Shown: piece by piece, positions 38,389 through 48,643 of the stretch
How the letters are laid out: each line of letters starts with the position of its first letter
Numbering within the stretch: position 1 is the stretch's first letter
Assembly: GCF_000687165.1 (NCBI RefSeq)
Contig: NZ_JMKU01000033.1
Span: 1-48,664 of the forward strand
Length of the DNA stretch: 48,664 bases
Direction of reading: 5' to 3'
From: Paracidovorax oryzae ATCC 19882
GTDB taxonomy: Bacteria; Pseudomonadota; Gammaproteobacteria; Burkholderiales; Burkholderiaceae_C
Made by a program: the position numbers and the translations under genes
The notes under the pieces: model-generated
What the model was told of the DNA's origin: nothing
The model's database searches: none
The model's input: only the letters and a program-made list of their open reading frames with translations

Positions 38389-39542
38389 CACAGCAGCACA
38401 ACTTCGAGCGCGGCGCCCGCCGCGCGGGCCTGGCCCTCCTCGTGGCCGCCGCCATGCTGGCTTCCGGGTGCTCCCTGTGGGGTGGCTCCTCCAAACCCAA
38501 GCCCGCCGAACTGGGGCCCGTGGTTCCCGTGATCGGCGTGCGGCAGGCCTGGACGTCCAGGATCGGAGAGATCGGCCGCCTGCCCCTGTCCGTCAACGTG
38601 AGCGGTACCCAGGTCACCGTCGCGTCCGCCGAAGGCACGGTCGCTGCCATCGATGCCCGCACCGGCGGAGACATCTGGCGTGCCACGGTCGGCGAGCCGC
38701 TGTCCGCTGGCGTGGGTAGCGACGGCAAGTGGACCGCGGTCGTCACCAGCTCCAACCACCTGGTCGTCCTGTCCGGCGGCCGCGAACTGTGGCGCAAGCC
38801 GCTCGCGGCCCAGGTCTATACGGCGCCGCTGGTGGCCGGCAACCGCGTCTTTGTCCTGGCGGCGGACCGCTCTCTGTCCGCCTACGACGCGGCGGGCGGC
38901 GCCAGGCTCTGGAACCAGCAGCGGCCCGGGGAACCCCTGGTGCTGCGCCAGGATGGCCTGATCACCGCCGTCGGTGACACCCTGGTCGCCGGGCTGTCGG
39001 GCCGGATGGTGGGGTTCAACCCCGACAACGGCACCGTGCGCTGGGAAGCCCCGCTGGCCAGCCCGCGCGGCACCAACGACGTCGAGCGGCTGGTGGAACT
39101 GCTCGGCCGCGTGAGCCGCGAAGGCGACAGCGTCTGCGCCCGGGCCTACCAAGCCACGGTCGGCTGCGTGGACACCTCGCGCGGCACGGTGGCCTGGACC
39201 CATCCCGCCAGCGGCTCCGAAGGCATCCATGGCGACGCGACCATGCTGTTCGGCACCGAGAGCAATGGCACGGTGGTGGCCTGGAAGCGCGCCGACGGCG
39301 CCCAGGCCTGGTCGCTCGACAAGCTGCGCTACCGCAAGCTGAGCGCGCCCCTGCTGCTGGGGCGTTCGGTGGTGGTGGGCGACGATTCCGGCCTCGTGCA
39401 CCTGCTGTCCCGCGAGGACGGCTCCTTCCTGAACCGCCTCACGACGGATGGCTCGGGTGTGGCTGCCCCGCCCGTGGCCGCCGGCGACACGCTGGTGGTG
39501 GTCACGCGCAACGGCGGCATCTACGGGTTCCGTCCCGAATGA
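38385..39542 (+). CDS. bamB: outer-membrane assembly lipoprotein BamB
   Basis: A 385-residue beta-propeller lipoprotein of the BAM complex, which inserts beta-barrel proteins in the outer membrane. The signal peptide ends in the lipobox LASGC (Cys29), followed by repeated PQQ-like blades such as [40 protein letters not shown] and [20 protein letters not shown]. The GTG start overlaps the yfgM stop. Confidence 0.94.
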   Translation: MTQQHNFERGARRAGLALLVAAAMLASGCSLWGGSSKPKPAELGPVVPVIGVRQAWTSRIGEIGRLPLSVNVSGTQVTVASAEGTVAAIDARTGGDIWRATVGEPLSAGVGSDGKWTAVVTSSNHLVVLSGGRELWRKPLAAQVYTAPLVAGNRVFVLAADRSLSAYDAAGGARLWNQQRPGEPLVLRQDGLITAVGDTLVAGLSGRMVGFNPDNGTVRWEAPLASPRGTNDVERLVELLGRVSREGDSVCARAYQATVGCVDTSRGTVAWTHPASGSEGIHGDATMLFGTESNGTVVAWKRADGAQAWSLDKLRYRKLSAPLLLGRSVVVGDDSGLVHLLSREDGSFLNRLTTDGSGVAAPPVAAGDTLVVVTRNGGIYGFRPE

Positions 39543-39573
39543 CCGGCCCCATGCCAACGAGGAAAGTGTCCGG

Positions 39574-40917
39574 ATGAAGCCAGTCATCGCCCTGGTGGGC
39601 CGCCCCAACGTGGGCAAGTCCACCCTGTTCAACCGGCTCACGAAGTCGCGCGACGCCATCGTCGCCGATTTCGCGGGCCTCACGCGTGATCGGCACTACG
39701 GCAACGGCAAGCTGGGCAAGCACGAATACATCGTCATCGATACCGGTGGTTTCGAGCCCGATGCCTCATCTGGCATCTACCGCGAGATGGCAAAGCAGAC
39801 GCAGCAGGCCGTCGCGGAAGCGGACGTCGTCATCTTCGTCGTGGATGCACGCGCGGGCCTGTCGGCCCAGGACCACGACATCGCCAACTACCTGCGGCGC
39901 CTGGGCAAACCCTGCCTGCTCGTGGGCAACAAGGCCGAAGGCATGCGCGAGGGCGCGCAGCTGGCCGAGTTCTACGAACTGGGCCTGGGCGAAGTCCTCC
40001 CGGTCTCCGCAGCCCACGGCCAGGGTGTCCGCAGCCTGCTGGAAACGGCCCTCGAAACGTTGCAGCTCCCCGAACCCGAGGACGAAGAGGAAGACGGCGA
40101 CGACAAGCCCATCCGCCTGGCCGTCGCCGGCCGGCCGAACGTGGGCAAGTCCACGCTCATCAACACCTGGCTCGGCGAGGAACGCCTCGTCGCCTTCGAC
40201 ATGCCGGGCACGACGCGGGACGCGATCTCCGTGCCCTTCGAGCGCAACGGGCAGCAGTTCGAGCTCATCGACACCGCAGGCTTGCGGCGCAAGGGCAAGG
40301 TGTTCGAGGCCATCGAGAAATTCTCGGTGGTCAAGACCCTGCAGGCCATCGAGTCCGCCAATGTCGTGCTGCTGCTGCTGGACGCCACCCAGGGGGTGAC
40401 CGACCAGGACGCGCACATCGCCGGCTACATCCTCGAAAGCGGGCGTGCGGTGGTACTTGCCGTGAACAAATGGGATGCCGTGGACGACTACGGCCGCCAG
40501 ATGCTCGAGCGCTCCATCGAAACGCGCCTGTCGTTCCTGAAGTTCGCCTCGCTGCATTTCATCTCCGCGAAGAAACGCCAGGGCCTGGGCCCGCTGTGGA
40601 CGTCGATCGCTCAGGCGCACAAGTCCGCCACGTGCAAGATGCCCACTCCGGTGCTGACCCGGCTGCTGCTGGAGGCGGTGCAGTTCCAGACGCCCAAGCG
40701 TTCGGGCATGTTCCGCCCCAAGATGCGGTATGCCCACCAGGGTGGCATGAACCCTCCCGTGATCGTGATCCACGGCAATTCGCTCGAGCACGTCACGGAC
40801 GCCTACAAGCGTTTCCTCGAAGGGCGGTTCCGCAAGGAGTTCAACCTGGTGGGTACGCCCCTGCGCATCGAAATGAAGACTTCGCACAACCCGTTCGCCG
40901 ACGACGGCGACTCGTAG
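39574..40917 (+). CDS. der: ribosome-assembly GTPase Der (EngA)
   Basis: A 447-residue tandem GTPase needed for 50S subunit maturation. The first G domain has [12 protein letters not shown] (8-19), the second [20 protein letters not shown] (near residue 187), each with its own switch (DTGG and DTAG) and guanine-specificity motif (GNKAEG and NKWD), and a C-terminal KH-like domain ([20 protein letters not shown]). An acidic linker ([10 protein letters not shown]) separates the two domains. It starts 31 nt after bamB. Confidence 0.96.
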   Translation: MKPVIALVGRPNVGKSTLFNRLTKSRDAIVADFAGLTRDRHYGNGKLGKHEYIVIDTGGFEPDASSGIYREMAKQTQQAVAEADVVIFVVDARAGLSAQDHDIANYLRRLGKPCLLVGNKAEGMREGAQLAEFYELGLGEVLPVSAAHGQGVRSLLETALETLQLPEPEDEEEDGDDKPIRLAVAGRPNVGKSTLINTWLGEERLVAFDMPGTTRDAISVPFERNGQQFELIDTAGLRRKGKVFEAIEKFSVVKTLQAIESANVVLLLLDATQGVTDQDAHIAGYILESGRAVVLAVNKWDAVDDYGRQMLERSIETRLSFLKFASLHFISAKKRQGLGPLWTSIAQAHKSATCKMPTPVLTRLLLEAVQFQTPKRSGMFRPKMRYAHQGGMNPPVIVIHGNSLEHVTDAYKRFLEGRFRKEFNLVGTPLRIEMKTSHNPFADDGDS

Positions 40918-40989
40918 GCGCACATCCCGTCAATGCCCTGACTTTGTTCGGGGCGACGGAAGGCTGTGGTAAGGTGCAGCTTTACAACA

Positions 40990-41012
40990 ATATTCCTGAA
41001 CACGGAGAATAT
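40990..41012 (+). promoter_or_regulatory. hairpin enclosing the hfq ribosome-binding site
   Basis: ATATTC (40990-40995) and GAATAT (41007-41012) can pair around an 11-base loop that carries most of GGAG (41004-41007), the hfq Shine-Dalgarno. Just upstream is an A-rich ttacaacaat stretch of the kind bound by the Hfq distal face. Hfq represses its own translation in E. coli, so this may be an autoregulatory site; that is an inference. Confidence 0.4.
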
Positions 41013-41013
41013 C

Positions 41014-41265
41014 GTGAGCAACAAAGGTCAACTTCTTCAAGACCCCTTCCTGAACGCACTGCGCCGCGAGCACGTGCCTGTCTCCATCTACCTGGTCAAC
41101 GGTATCAAGCTGCAGGGGCAGATCGAATCTTTCGACCAATACGTCGTGCTGCTGCGCAACACGGTCACCCAGATGGTCTACAAGCACGCCATCTCCACCA
41201 TCGTTCCGGGTCGTGCCGTCAACTTCTCGACGGCCGAACCCGCGGATGCCGAATCCGGCAATTGA
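41014..41265 (+). CDS. hfq: RNA chaperone Hfq
   Basis: An 83-residue hexameric Sm-like protein that pairs small RNAs with mRNAs. Sm1 and Sm2 motifs are intact: [40 protein letters not shown] and [11 protein letters not shown]. The start is GTG at 41014 with GGAG six bases upstream; an upstream ATG at 40966 is out of keeping with the family. It is preceded by der rather than miaA and followed by hflX. Confidence 0.97.
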   Translation: MSNKGQLLQDPFLNALRREHVPVSIYLVNGIKLQGQIESFDQYVVLLRNTVTQMVYKHAISTIVPGRAVNFSTAEPADAESGN

Positions 41266-41290
41266 CACTCCTGCGCCCGTGTAGGTACAC

Positions 41291-41318
41291 CCTGGACAGG
41301 GCGCATGCCCCGTCCAGG
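41291..41318 (+). promoter_or_regulatory. strong hairpin between hfq and hflX
   Basis: CCTGGAC-a-GGGC-gcat-GCCC-c-GTCCAGG forms eleven base pairs with one mismatch. There is no U-run, so it is not a standard terminator. Its 3' arm ends eight bases before the hflX TTG start and contains the only AGG that could serve as Shine-Dalgarno, so it could limit hflX translation or mark an RNA processing site. Confidence 0.5.
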
Positions 41319-41326
41319 CTGCTGTC

Positions 41327-42499
41327 TTGAGTTCTTCCTCATCCCCTGAATCGCAATCCACTCCCGTCATCCTGGTGGGGGTGGATTTCGGCCTTCCCCA
41401 TTTCGACGCCGAGCTGGAAGAGCTGGGCCTGCTGGCGCAGACCGCGGGCCTCGCTCCCGTGGCCCGGCTGACCTGCAAGCGCAAGGCACCCGATGCCGCG
41501 CTGTTCGTCGGCAGCGGCAAGGCCGATGAAATCCGCATGCTCGCGCAGATGCACGGCGCGGTGGAGGTGCTGTTCGACCAGGCCCTCAGCCCGGCCCAGC
41601 AGCGCAACCTCGAGAGGCATCTCGAGCTGCCGGTCACCGACCGCACCCTGCTCATCCTCGAGATCTTCGCGCAGCGCGCCCGGAGCCACGAGGGCAAGCT
41701 GCAGGTCGAACTCGCCCGGCTGCAATACCTGAGCACCCGCCTCGTGCGCCGCTGGTCCCACCTGGAGCGCCAGCGCGGCGGCATCGGCGCGCGCGGCGGC
41801 CCCGGCGAAACCCAGATCGAGCTCGACCGCCGCATGATCGACGACGCGATCAAGCGCACCCGCGAGCGCCTGCAGAAGGTCAAGCGCCAGCGCGCCACCC
41901 AGCGGCGCCAGCGTGCCCGCCGGGACACCTTCAACATCTCCCTGGTCGGTTACACCAATGCGGGCAAGTCCACGCTCTTCAACGCGCTCGTGAAGGCGAG
42001 GGCCTATGCCGCCGACCAGTTGTTCGCCACGCTGGATACGACCACGCGCCAGCTGTACCTGGCCGAACTGGGCGGCACCGTGTCCCTGTCCGACACGGTG
42101 GGCTTCATTCGCGACCTGCCCCACGGCCTCATCGACGCCTTCCAGGCCACCCTCCAGGAAGCCGTCGATGCCGACCTGCTCCTGCACGTCGTGGATGCGT
42201 CCAATCCCGATTTCCCCGAGCAGATCGCCGAGGTCGAGAAGGTGCTCGGCGAGATCGGCGCCGGCGAGATCCCCCAGGTCCTGGTTTTCAACAAGCTGGA
42301 TGCCGTGCCCGCCGACCAGCAGCCGCTGGCCATGCAGGACACCTACGAGTGGGACGGGCGCCAGTTGCCGAAACTCTTCGTCAGTGCCCGCACCGGGCAA
42401 GGGTTGCCTGAGTTGCGCATCCAGTTGACCGCTGCGGCGCTGGCCGCCCGCGAAAGCCCCATGACCCCAGGCGCCGATGCTGAATTTCCAGCGCCTTGA
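41327..42499 (+). CDS. hflX: ribosome-associated GTPase HflX
   Basis: A 390-residue GTPase that in E. coli rescues stalled ribosomes by splitting them. The N-terminal domain contains LTCKRKAPDAALFVGSGKAD and the signature RGGIGARGGPGETQIELDRR; the G domain starts SLVGYTNAGKSTLFNALVKA (near residue 208) with DTVGFIRDLP and NKLD. The start is TTG at 41327, after a stable hairpin; no ATG is available before the conserved VGVDF. Confidence 0.95.
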   Translation: MSSSSSPESQSTPVILVGVDFGLPHFDAELEELGLLAQTAGLAPVARLTCKRKAPDAALFVGSGKADEIRMLAQMHGAVEVLFDQALSPAQQRNLERHLELPVTDRTLLILEIFAQRARSHEGKLQVELARLQYLSTRLVRRWSHLERQRGGIGARGGPGETQIELDRRMIDDAIKRTRERLQKVKRQRATQRRQRARRDTFNISLVGYTNAGKSTLFNALVKARAYAADQLFATLDTTTRQLYLAELGGTVSLSDTVGFIRDLPHGLIDAFQATLQEAVDADLLLHVVDASNPDFPEQIAEVEKVLGEIGAGEIPQVLVFNKLDAVPADQQPLAMQDTYEWDGRQLPKLFVSARTGQGLPELRIQLTAAALAARESPMTPGADAEFPAP

Positions 42500-42556
42500 G
42501 GCCAGTTGGGCACAATGCCGCGAGACCCATCTTCTCGAAAACTAGAGATCTATCGC

Positions 42557-43921
42557 ATGAATCATCCTTTCAGAGCCTGGCGTCCGGCATCGCTGCCCGG
42601 GCGGATCCGGGGCATGTTCAATCTGAATGATCCCCGCTGGGGCCGCGGCGATGACAAGGCTGATGGTGCGAACCGCCCGGATTCCGATCGTCCGAACCCG
42701 CCTCCCGGGGGAAACCGAGGCCGCGATCCCCAGGGCCAGCCGCCCGACCTGGACGAGCTGTGGCGCGACCTCAACCGCAAGCTCGGAGGCCTCTTCGGCG
42801 GGCGCAACGGCGGCGGGCGCGGTCCCGGCAACGGATCGGGCGGTGGATTCCAGCCCGACATGAAGAACACCGGCGTGGGCGTGGGCCTCATCGCCGCGGT
42901 GGCCGTGCTGATCTGGCTGGGCTCCGGATTCTTCATCGTCCAGGAAGGGCAGCAGGCCGTCATCACCCAGTTCGGCAAGTACAAGACCACGGTCAACGCC
43001 GGCTTCAACTGGCGCCTGCCGTACCCCATCCAGCGGCACGAACTGGTGTTCGTCACCCAGATCCGCTCCGCCGACGTCGGCCGGGACAGCATCATCAAGA
43101 GCACCGGCCTGCGCGAATCGGCCATGCTCACCGAGGACGAGAACATCGTCGAGATCAAGTTCGCCGTCCAGTACCGCCTGAACGATGCCCGGGCCTGGCT
43201 GTTCGAGAGCCGCAACCCCGGTGAAGCCGTGATCCAGGTGGCCGAGACGGCCGTGCGCGAGATCGTCGGCAAGATGCGCATGGACACCGCCCTGGCCGAG
43301 GAACGCGACCAGATCGCCCCCCGGGTCCGCACCCTCATGCAGACCATCCTGGATCGCTACAAGATCGGCGTCGAGGTGGTCGGCATCAACCTGCAGCAGG
43401 GCGGCGTGCGTCCGCCCGAGCAGGTGCAGGCCGCGTTCGACGATGTGCTCAAGGCCGGCCAGGAGCGCGAGCGCGCTAAGAACGAGGCCCAGGCCTATGC
43501 CAACGACGTGATTCCCCGCGCGGTCGGGTCCGCGTCCCGGCTTACCGAGGAAGCCGCTGCCTACAAGGCGCGGATCGTCGCCCAGGCACAGGGCGATGCC
43601 CAGCGCTTCAGCTCCGTGCTCACCGAGTACCAGAAGGCGCCGCAGGTCACCCGCGACCGCATGTACCTCGAAGCCATGCAGCAGATCTACTCGAACGTCA
43701 CCAAGGTGCTGGTGGATTCGCGCCAGGGCTCGAACCTGCTGTACTTGCCGCTGGACAAGATCATGCAGAACGTCGCCCAGGGCGGCGCCGCGTCGGCGCC
43801 CACCCCGGAAGCCCCTCCGGCATCGTCGTCCTCGTCCATACCTTCCAGTACCACCCAGGCATTTCCCATCGATCCCCGCGCGCGCGACACCAGCCGCACC
43901 CGGGACCGTGAAGCCCGCTAG
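42557..43921 (+). CDS. hflK: FtsH protease modulator HflK
   Basis: A 454-residue membrane protein of the SPFH (band 7) family. With HflC it forms a cage around the FtsH protease and restrains degradation of membrane proteins. A Gly/Arg/Pro-rich cytoplasmic region is followed by one membrane helix (about 107-128) and by QEGQQAVITQFGKYKTTVNA and AVQYRLNDARAWLFE, then a long coiled coil (AGQERERAKNEAQAYANDVI). The start is uncertain: 42557 (MNHPFRAWRP), 42614 (MFNLNDPRWGR, the usual HflK opening) or 42506 are in frame. Confidence 0.93.
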   Translation: MNHPFRAWRPASLPGRIRGMFNLNDPRWGRGDDKADGANRPDSDRPNPPPGGNRGRDPQGQPPDLDELWRDLNRKLGGLFGGRNGGGRGPGNGSGGGFQPDMKNTGVGVGLIAAVAVLIWLGSGFFIVQEGQQAVITQFGKYKTTVNAGFNWRLPYPIQRHELVFVTQIRSADVGRDSIIKSTGLRESAMLTEDENIVEIKFAVQYRLNDARAWLFESRNPGEAVIQVAETAVREIVGKMRMDTALAEERDQIAPRVRTLMQTILDRYKIGVEVVGINLQQGGVRPPEQVQAAFDDVLKAGQERERAKNEAQAYANDVIPRAVGSASRLTEEAAAYKARIVAQAQGDAQRFSSVLTEYQKAPQVTRDRMYLEAMQQIYSNVTKVLVDSRQGSNLLYLPLDKIMQNVAQGGAASAPTPEAPPASSSSSIPSSTTQAFPIDPRARDTSRTRDREAR

Positions 43922-43939
43922 CCCGAGGGAGAGACAGTC

Positions 43940-44839
43940 GTGAACAGAGTCGGATTCATCGTTTCCTCCCTGCTGGTGGTGCTCGCCCTGCTCAGCTCCA
44001 CGTTGTTCGTCGTGGACCAACGCCAGTTCGGCGTGGTGTACCAGCTCGGGCAGATCAAGGAAGTCATCACCGAGCCGGGCCTCAATTTCAAGCTGCCTCC
44101 GCCGTTCCAGAACGTGCGGTACATCGACAAGCGCCTGCTCACGCTGGACAGCACCGACACCGAGTCCATGCTGACCGCGGAGAAGCAGCGCGTGGTGATC
44201 GACTGGTACGTGCGCTGGCGCATCTCCGACCCTTCGGAATACATCCGCAATGTCGGCCTCGACGAGAACGCCGGCGCCCTGCAACTGAACCGGGTCGTCC
44301 GCAACGCCTTCCAGGAAGAGATCAACCGCCGCACGGTCAAGGAGCTGCTGTCCGCCAAGCGCGACGCGCTCATGTCGGACGTGAAGAAGGAGGTCCTGGA
44401 AGTCGTCAAGGGCACCAAGCCCTGGGGCGTGGACGTCGTCGATGTCCGCATCACCCGCGTCGATTACGTCGAGGCCATCACCGAGTCGGTCTATCGCCGC
44501 ATGGAAGCCGAGCGCAAGCGCGTCGCGAATGAACTCCGCTCCACCGGTGCCGCAGAAGGCGAGAAGATCCGTGCCGATGCCGACCGGCAGCGCGAGATCA
44601 CCATCGCCAATGCCTACCGTGATGCCCAGAAGCTGAAGGGCGAGGGCGACGCCGAGGCCGCTCGCATCTATGCGGATGCGTTCGGGCGTGATGCCCAGTT
44701 CGCCCAGTTCTACCGGAGCCTCGAAGCCTACAAGTCGAGCTTCAGCAAGAAGAGCGATGTGGTGGTGGTCGATCCGTCGTCCTCCGAGTTCTTCAAGAAC
44801 TTCCGCGGAAACGCGGCGTCTCCCGCTCCCCGCAACTGA
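43940..44839 (+). CDS. hflC: FtsH protease modulator HflC
   Basis: A 299-residue SPFH protein, partner of HflK. The N-terminal anchor is GFIVSSLLVVLALLSSTLFV, followed by DQRQFGVVYQLGQIKEVITE, IDWYVRWRISDPSEYIRNVG and the coiled coil MEAERKRVANELRSTGAAEG. The start is GTG with GAGGGAGAG upstream, 18 nt after hflK. It ends the hfq-hflX-hflK-hflC cluster. Confidence 0.95.
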   Translation: MNRVGFIVSSLLVVLALLSSTLFVVDQRQFGVVYQLGQIKEVITEPGLNFKLPPPFQNVRYIDKRLLTLDSTDTESMLTAEKQRVVIDWYVRWRISDPSEYIRNVGLDENAGALQLNRVVRNAFQEEINRRTVKELLSAKRDALMSDVKKEVLEVVKGTKPWGVDVVDVRITRVDYVEAITESVYRRMEAERKRVANELRSTGAAEGEKIRADADRQREITIANAYRDAQKLKGEGDAEAARIYADAFGRDAQFAQFYRSLEAYKSSFSKKSDVVVVDPSSSEFFKNFRGNAASPAPRN

Positions 44840-44899
44840 GTCCATTCCGACCGGGAGGGCCGGCCGCTGCTGCCGGCGCCTCCAGCCGCCCGGGCTGAC

Positions 44900-44923
44900 A
44901 AAAAAAGGGCGATTCCATCGCCC
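44900..44923 (-). terminator. intrinsic terminator facing the minus strand
   Basis: GGGCGAT-tcc-ATCGCCC (44907-44923) is flanked by A7 on its plus-strand 5' side, so on the minus strand it is a stem followed by seven T. Both neighbours (hflC and hisZ) are on the plus strand, where the hairpin lacks a U-run. It would stop antisense transcripts coming from hisZ and may act weakly as hflC terminator. Confidence 0.6.
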
Positions 44924-44984
44924 TGTCACGCCTGTGCCGTATTCCGCGCGTCCGCTGCGAGACGGCGCCACCGGCAGTGCCCGG

Positions 44985-44990
44985 TAGAAT
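44985..44990 (+). promoter_or_regulatory. TAGAAT -10 box of hisZ
   Basis: GGTAGAATTGC lies 28 nt before the hisZ ATG, after the hairpin that separates hflC from hisZ. The -35 region is weak. The same hexamer occurs in the ndk and rRNA promoters of this window. Confidence 0.5.
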
Positions 44991-45017
44991 TGCATTTTTA
45001 ACAGACACCCCCTTCCC

Positions 45018-46172
45018 ATGTCCGCTTGGGTCCTGCCGGATCACATTGCCGATGTCCTGCCTTCGGAGGCCCGGCACATCGAAGAACTGCGTCGAGGGCT
45101 CATCGACACCGCCCGGGGCTATGGCTATGAACTGGTCATGCCCCCGATGTTGGAGCACCTGGAATCCCTGTTGTCCGGAACGGGGGAGGCGCTGGATCTC
45201 CAGACGTTCAAGCTGGTGGACCAGTTGTCCGGCCGGTCCATCGGCCTGCGTGCCGACATGACCCAGCAGGTCGCGCGGATCGATGCCCACCTGCTGAACC
45301 GCTCCGGCGTGACTCGCCTCTGCTATTGCGGCCCCGTGCTGCACACCCGGCCGGACCGCCCCCGCGCGACCCGCGAACCCCTGCAATTCGGTGCGGAAAT
45401 CTATGGCCATTCCGGCATGGAAGCCGACCTGGAATCCGTGTTGCTGGCACTCGATTGCCTGCATCTCGCGGGCGTCGAGGGCGTCAGCGTCGATCTGTCC
45501 GATGCCCGCATCGTCCGCACCCTGCTGGAACCCATCGCCGCAGATGCCGCCGCGGTCCGGAGAATCTACGGAGCACTCGCAGCCAAGGATGCCTCCGAGT
45601 TGTCCCAGGCGTCGGCCGGGTTGCCGTCCGATACCCGTCGTGCATTGTCCGCGGTGCTGGAGCTCTATGGCGATGCCCGCGTCCTGGACGAGGCCCGGAC
45701 CGCGCTCAGCGGCGTGGCCGGCGTCGATGAGGTGCTCTCCAACCTGAAATCCATCGCCGCCCACCTGGAAGGCCGTCCGGTGTCGTTCGACCTTGCGGAT
45801 CTGCGCGGCTATTCCTATTACAGCGGCGCCCGCTTCACCATCTACGCCCGGAACGCGACGGATGCGGTGGTGCGGGGAGGGCGCTACGACGAGGTGGGTG
45901 CAGCCTTCGGCAGGACCCGGCCTGCCGCGGGCTTCAGCCTCGATATCAAGCAACTGGTCGGCATCGTTCCCCCGCGAACGCTGAAGGCGGCGATCAAGGC
46001 CCCCTGGGCTGCCGCGCCGGACGCCCACCGCTTCATTGCGCAGCTCCGCAGCGCGGGCGAAACCGTGGTCTGCGTATTGCCGGGCCATGAAAGCGAAGTA
46101 CAGGAATTCCAGTGCGACCGTGAACTGGTGCTCGAGCAGGGCCAGTGGGCGGTGCGGCCTCTTCCATATTGA
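45018..46172 (+). CDS. hisZ: ATP phosphoribosyltransferase regulatory subunit HisZ
   Basis: A 384-residue paralogue of histidyl-tRNA synthetase that lacks the anticodon domain and serves as regulatory subunit of the short-form HisG, the first enzyme of histidine biosynthesis. Synthetase-like segments are [76 protein letters not shown] and [14 protein letters not shown]. hisG is not nearby. As in many betaproteobacteria it precedes purA. Confidence 0.94.
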   Translation: MSAWVLPDHIADVLPSEARHIEELRRGLIDTARGYGYELVMPPMLEHLESLLSGTGEALDLQTFKLVDQLSGRSIGLRADMTQQVARIDAHLLNRSGVTRLCYCGPVLHTRPDRPRATREPLQFGAEIYGHSGMEADLESVLLALDCLHLAGVEGVSVDLSDARIVRTLLEPIAADAAAVRRIYGALAAKDASELSQASAGLPSDTRRALSAVLELYGDARVLDEARTALSGVAGVDEVLSNLKSIAAHLEGRPVSFDLADLRGYSYYSGARFTIYARNATDAVVRGGRYDEVGAAFGRTRPAAGFSLDIKQLVGIVPPRTLKAAIKAPWAAAPDAHRFIAQLRSAGETVVCVLPGHESEVQEFQCDRELVLEQGQWAVRPLPY

Positions 46173-46175
46173 TGA

Positions 46176-47579
<1,404 letters not shown>

Positions 47580-47636
47580 GCGCGGTTCGACGCGTCCACC
47601 CCTGTTTTATCCGCACGAGCCCATCCGGAGCCCCCC

Positions 47637-48161
47637 ATGTTGACTGAAGACGGCAAGCACCTTTACGTAAGTTACGACGAATACCACGGCCTGATCGAAA
47701 AGCTGGCCCTGAAGGTGCACCAGTCCGGATGGCAATTCGACACCATCCTGTGCCTGGCCCGTGGCGGCCTGCGGCCGGGAGACATCCTGAGCCGCATCTT
47801 CGACAAGCCGCTGGCCATCATGTCCACCAGTTCCTACCGTGCAGAGGCCGGGACGGTGCAGGGACATCTCGACATTGCCCGGTTCATCACCACGCCCAAG
47901 GGGGAAATCGCTGGCCGCGTTCTTCTCGTCGATGACCTGGCCGATTCAGGCCACACCCTGAACGCCGTCATCTCGCTCCTGAAGTCCAACTACGCCCCGA
48001 TCACGGAGCTGCGCAGCGCGGTCATCTGGACGAAGGCGATGTCCACCTTCTCGCCGGACTACTCGGTGGAGTTCCTGCCCACCAATCCGTGGATCCATCA
48101 GCCGTTCGAGGGGTACGACCACCTCACTCCGGAAAAATTGATGGAAAAATGGACGCTGTAA
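47637..48161 (+). CDS. phosphoribosyltransferase, probable hypoxanthine/xanthine-guanine type
   Basis: A 174-residue type I phosphoribosyltransferase. The PRPP-binding motif is RVLLVDDLADSGHT (about 94-107), with FDTILCLARGGLRPGDILSR forming the pyrophosphate loop region and NPWIHQPFEGYDHLTPE near the hood. The sequence resembles xanthine-guanine or hypoxanthine phosphoribosyltransferases, which salvage purines; its place after purA agrees. The precise base specificity is not certain. GGAG precedes the ATG. The rRNA operon promoter region begins directly after its stop. Confidence 0.85.
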   Translation: MLTEDGKHLYVSYDEYHGLIEKLALKVHQSGWQFDTILCLARGGLRPGDILSRIFDKPLAIMSTSSYRAEAGTVQGHLDIARFITTPKGEIAGRVLLVDDLADSGHTLNAVISLLKSNYAPITELRSAVIWTKAMSTFSPDYSVEFLPTNPWIHQPFEGYDHLTPEKLMEKWTL

Positions 48162-48175
48162 GCAAAAAATCTGTG

Positions 48176-48199
48176 TATACTAGCGGGCTTCGCTACTGA
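48176..48199 (+). promoter_or_regulatory. upstream rRNA promoter-like unit (TATACT + GGCTTCGCT)
   Basis: TATACT (48176-48181) is followed four bases later by GGCTTCGCT, the same initiator-region element found after the two downstream -10 boxes. A good -35 is not visible, so this may be a decayed or activator-dependent copy. Confidence 0.4.
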
Positions 48200-48275
48200 G
48201 ATTGCTGTGATTCCTGAAGGGGTTGCGGTGGAGGCAGGTGGCGAAGGCGGTAGAAGAGAAAAGTTTTGCTGAGAG

Positions 48276-48318
48276 TTGCGCTGGTGCTAAAAACTGGTGT
48301 AGAATTCAAGGCTTCGCT
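48276..48318 (+). promoter_or_regulatory. rRNA operon promoter P1 (TTGCGC-18-TAGAAT)
   Basis: TTGCGC (48276-48281), an 18-base spacer and TAGAAT (48300-48305), followed by tcaaGGCTTCGCTga. The segment from -10 onwards is identical to that of P2 for about 20 bases. Confidence 0.6.
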
Positions 48319-48396
48319 GATCTGAAGTGCTGCAAGAGATTGCGGTGGTTGAGGTTGGTGGGTGGTTGGAAGTCGAAAGATGAATAACCACAAAGT

Positions 48397-48439
48397 TTGA
48401 CAGGACTTTAAAAACTCTGTTAGAATTCAAGGCTTCGCT
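48397..48439 (+). promoter_or_regulatory. rRNA operon promoter P2 (TTGACA-18-TAGAAT)
   Basis: A consensus TTGACA (48397-48402), an 18-base spacer and TAGAAT (48421-48426), then tcaaGGCTTCGCTga. It is the best sigma-70 promoter in the window and lies about 220 nt before 16S rRNA. It drives the rRNA operon. Confidence 0.8.
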
Positions 48440-48480
48440 GATTGCAGCGAGTCAAGAAGAAAAGAGAAATCTGATCTTCT

Positions 48481-48493
48481 GGTTCCTTAAAAA
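48481..48493 (+). promoter_or_regulatory. boxA-like antitermination element
   Basis: ggttccttaaaaa in the leader resembles the boxA sequence of rRNA operons, where Nus factors assemble to prevent premature termination. Position between promoter and 16S fits. Confidence 0.5.
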
Positions 48494-48513
48494 TATACAG
48501 CCGATAAGCGTGG

Positions 48514-48568
48514 GCGTTTGATGGCGAGTGCCAAGTTCTTCGGAACTAGTGCTTAGCACTACAAACGC
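48514..48568 (+). other. nested leader stems upstream of 16S rRNA
   Basis: GCGTTTG (48514-48520) pairs with CAAACGC (48562-48568), AGTGC (48527-48531) with GCACT (48556-48560), and inside them AGTTC-TTCG-GAACT (48534-48547) forms a UUCG-capped hairpin. After this a GAAGTGAA-g-TTCACTTC palindrome (48580-48596) and an AAGTC-GAAA-GACTT hairpin (48616-48629) follow. These are typical of rRNA leaders involved in processing and folding. Confidence 0.6.
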
Positions 48569-48643
48569 TCATGAGAATAGAAGTGAAGTTCACTTCAATT
48601 CCGTTTTTATGAGTGAAGTCGAAAGACTTTAAATTTCAAGATC

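Noticed and set aside
48162-48475. possible small gene or tRNA in the 480-nt gap before 16S rRNA
   Set aside because: No cloverleaf and no convincing coding frame; the gap is explained by repeated promoters and the leader.
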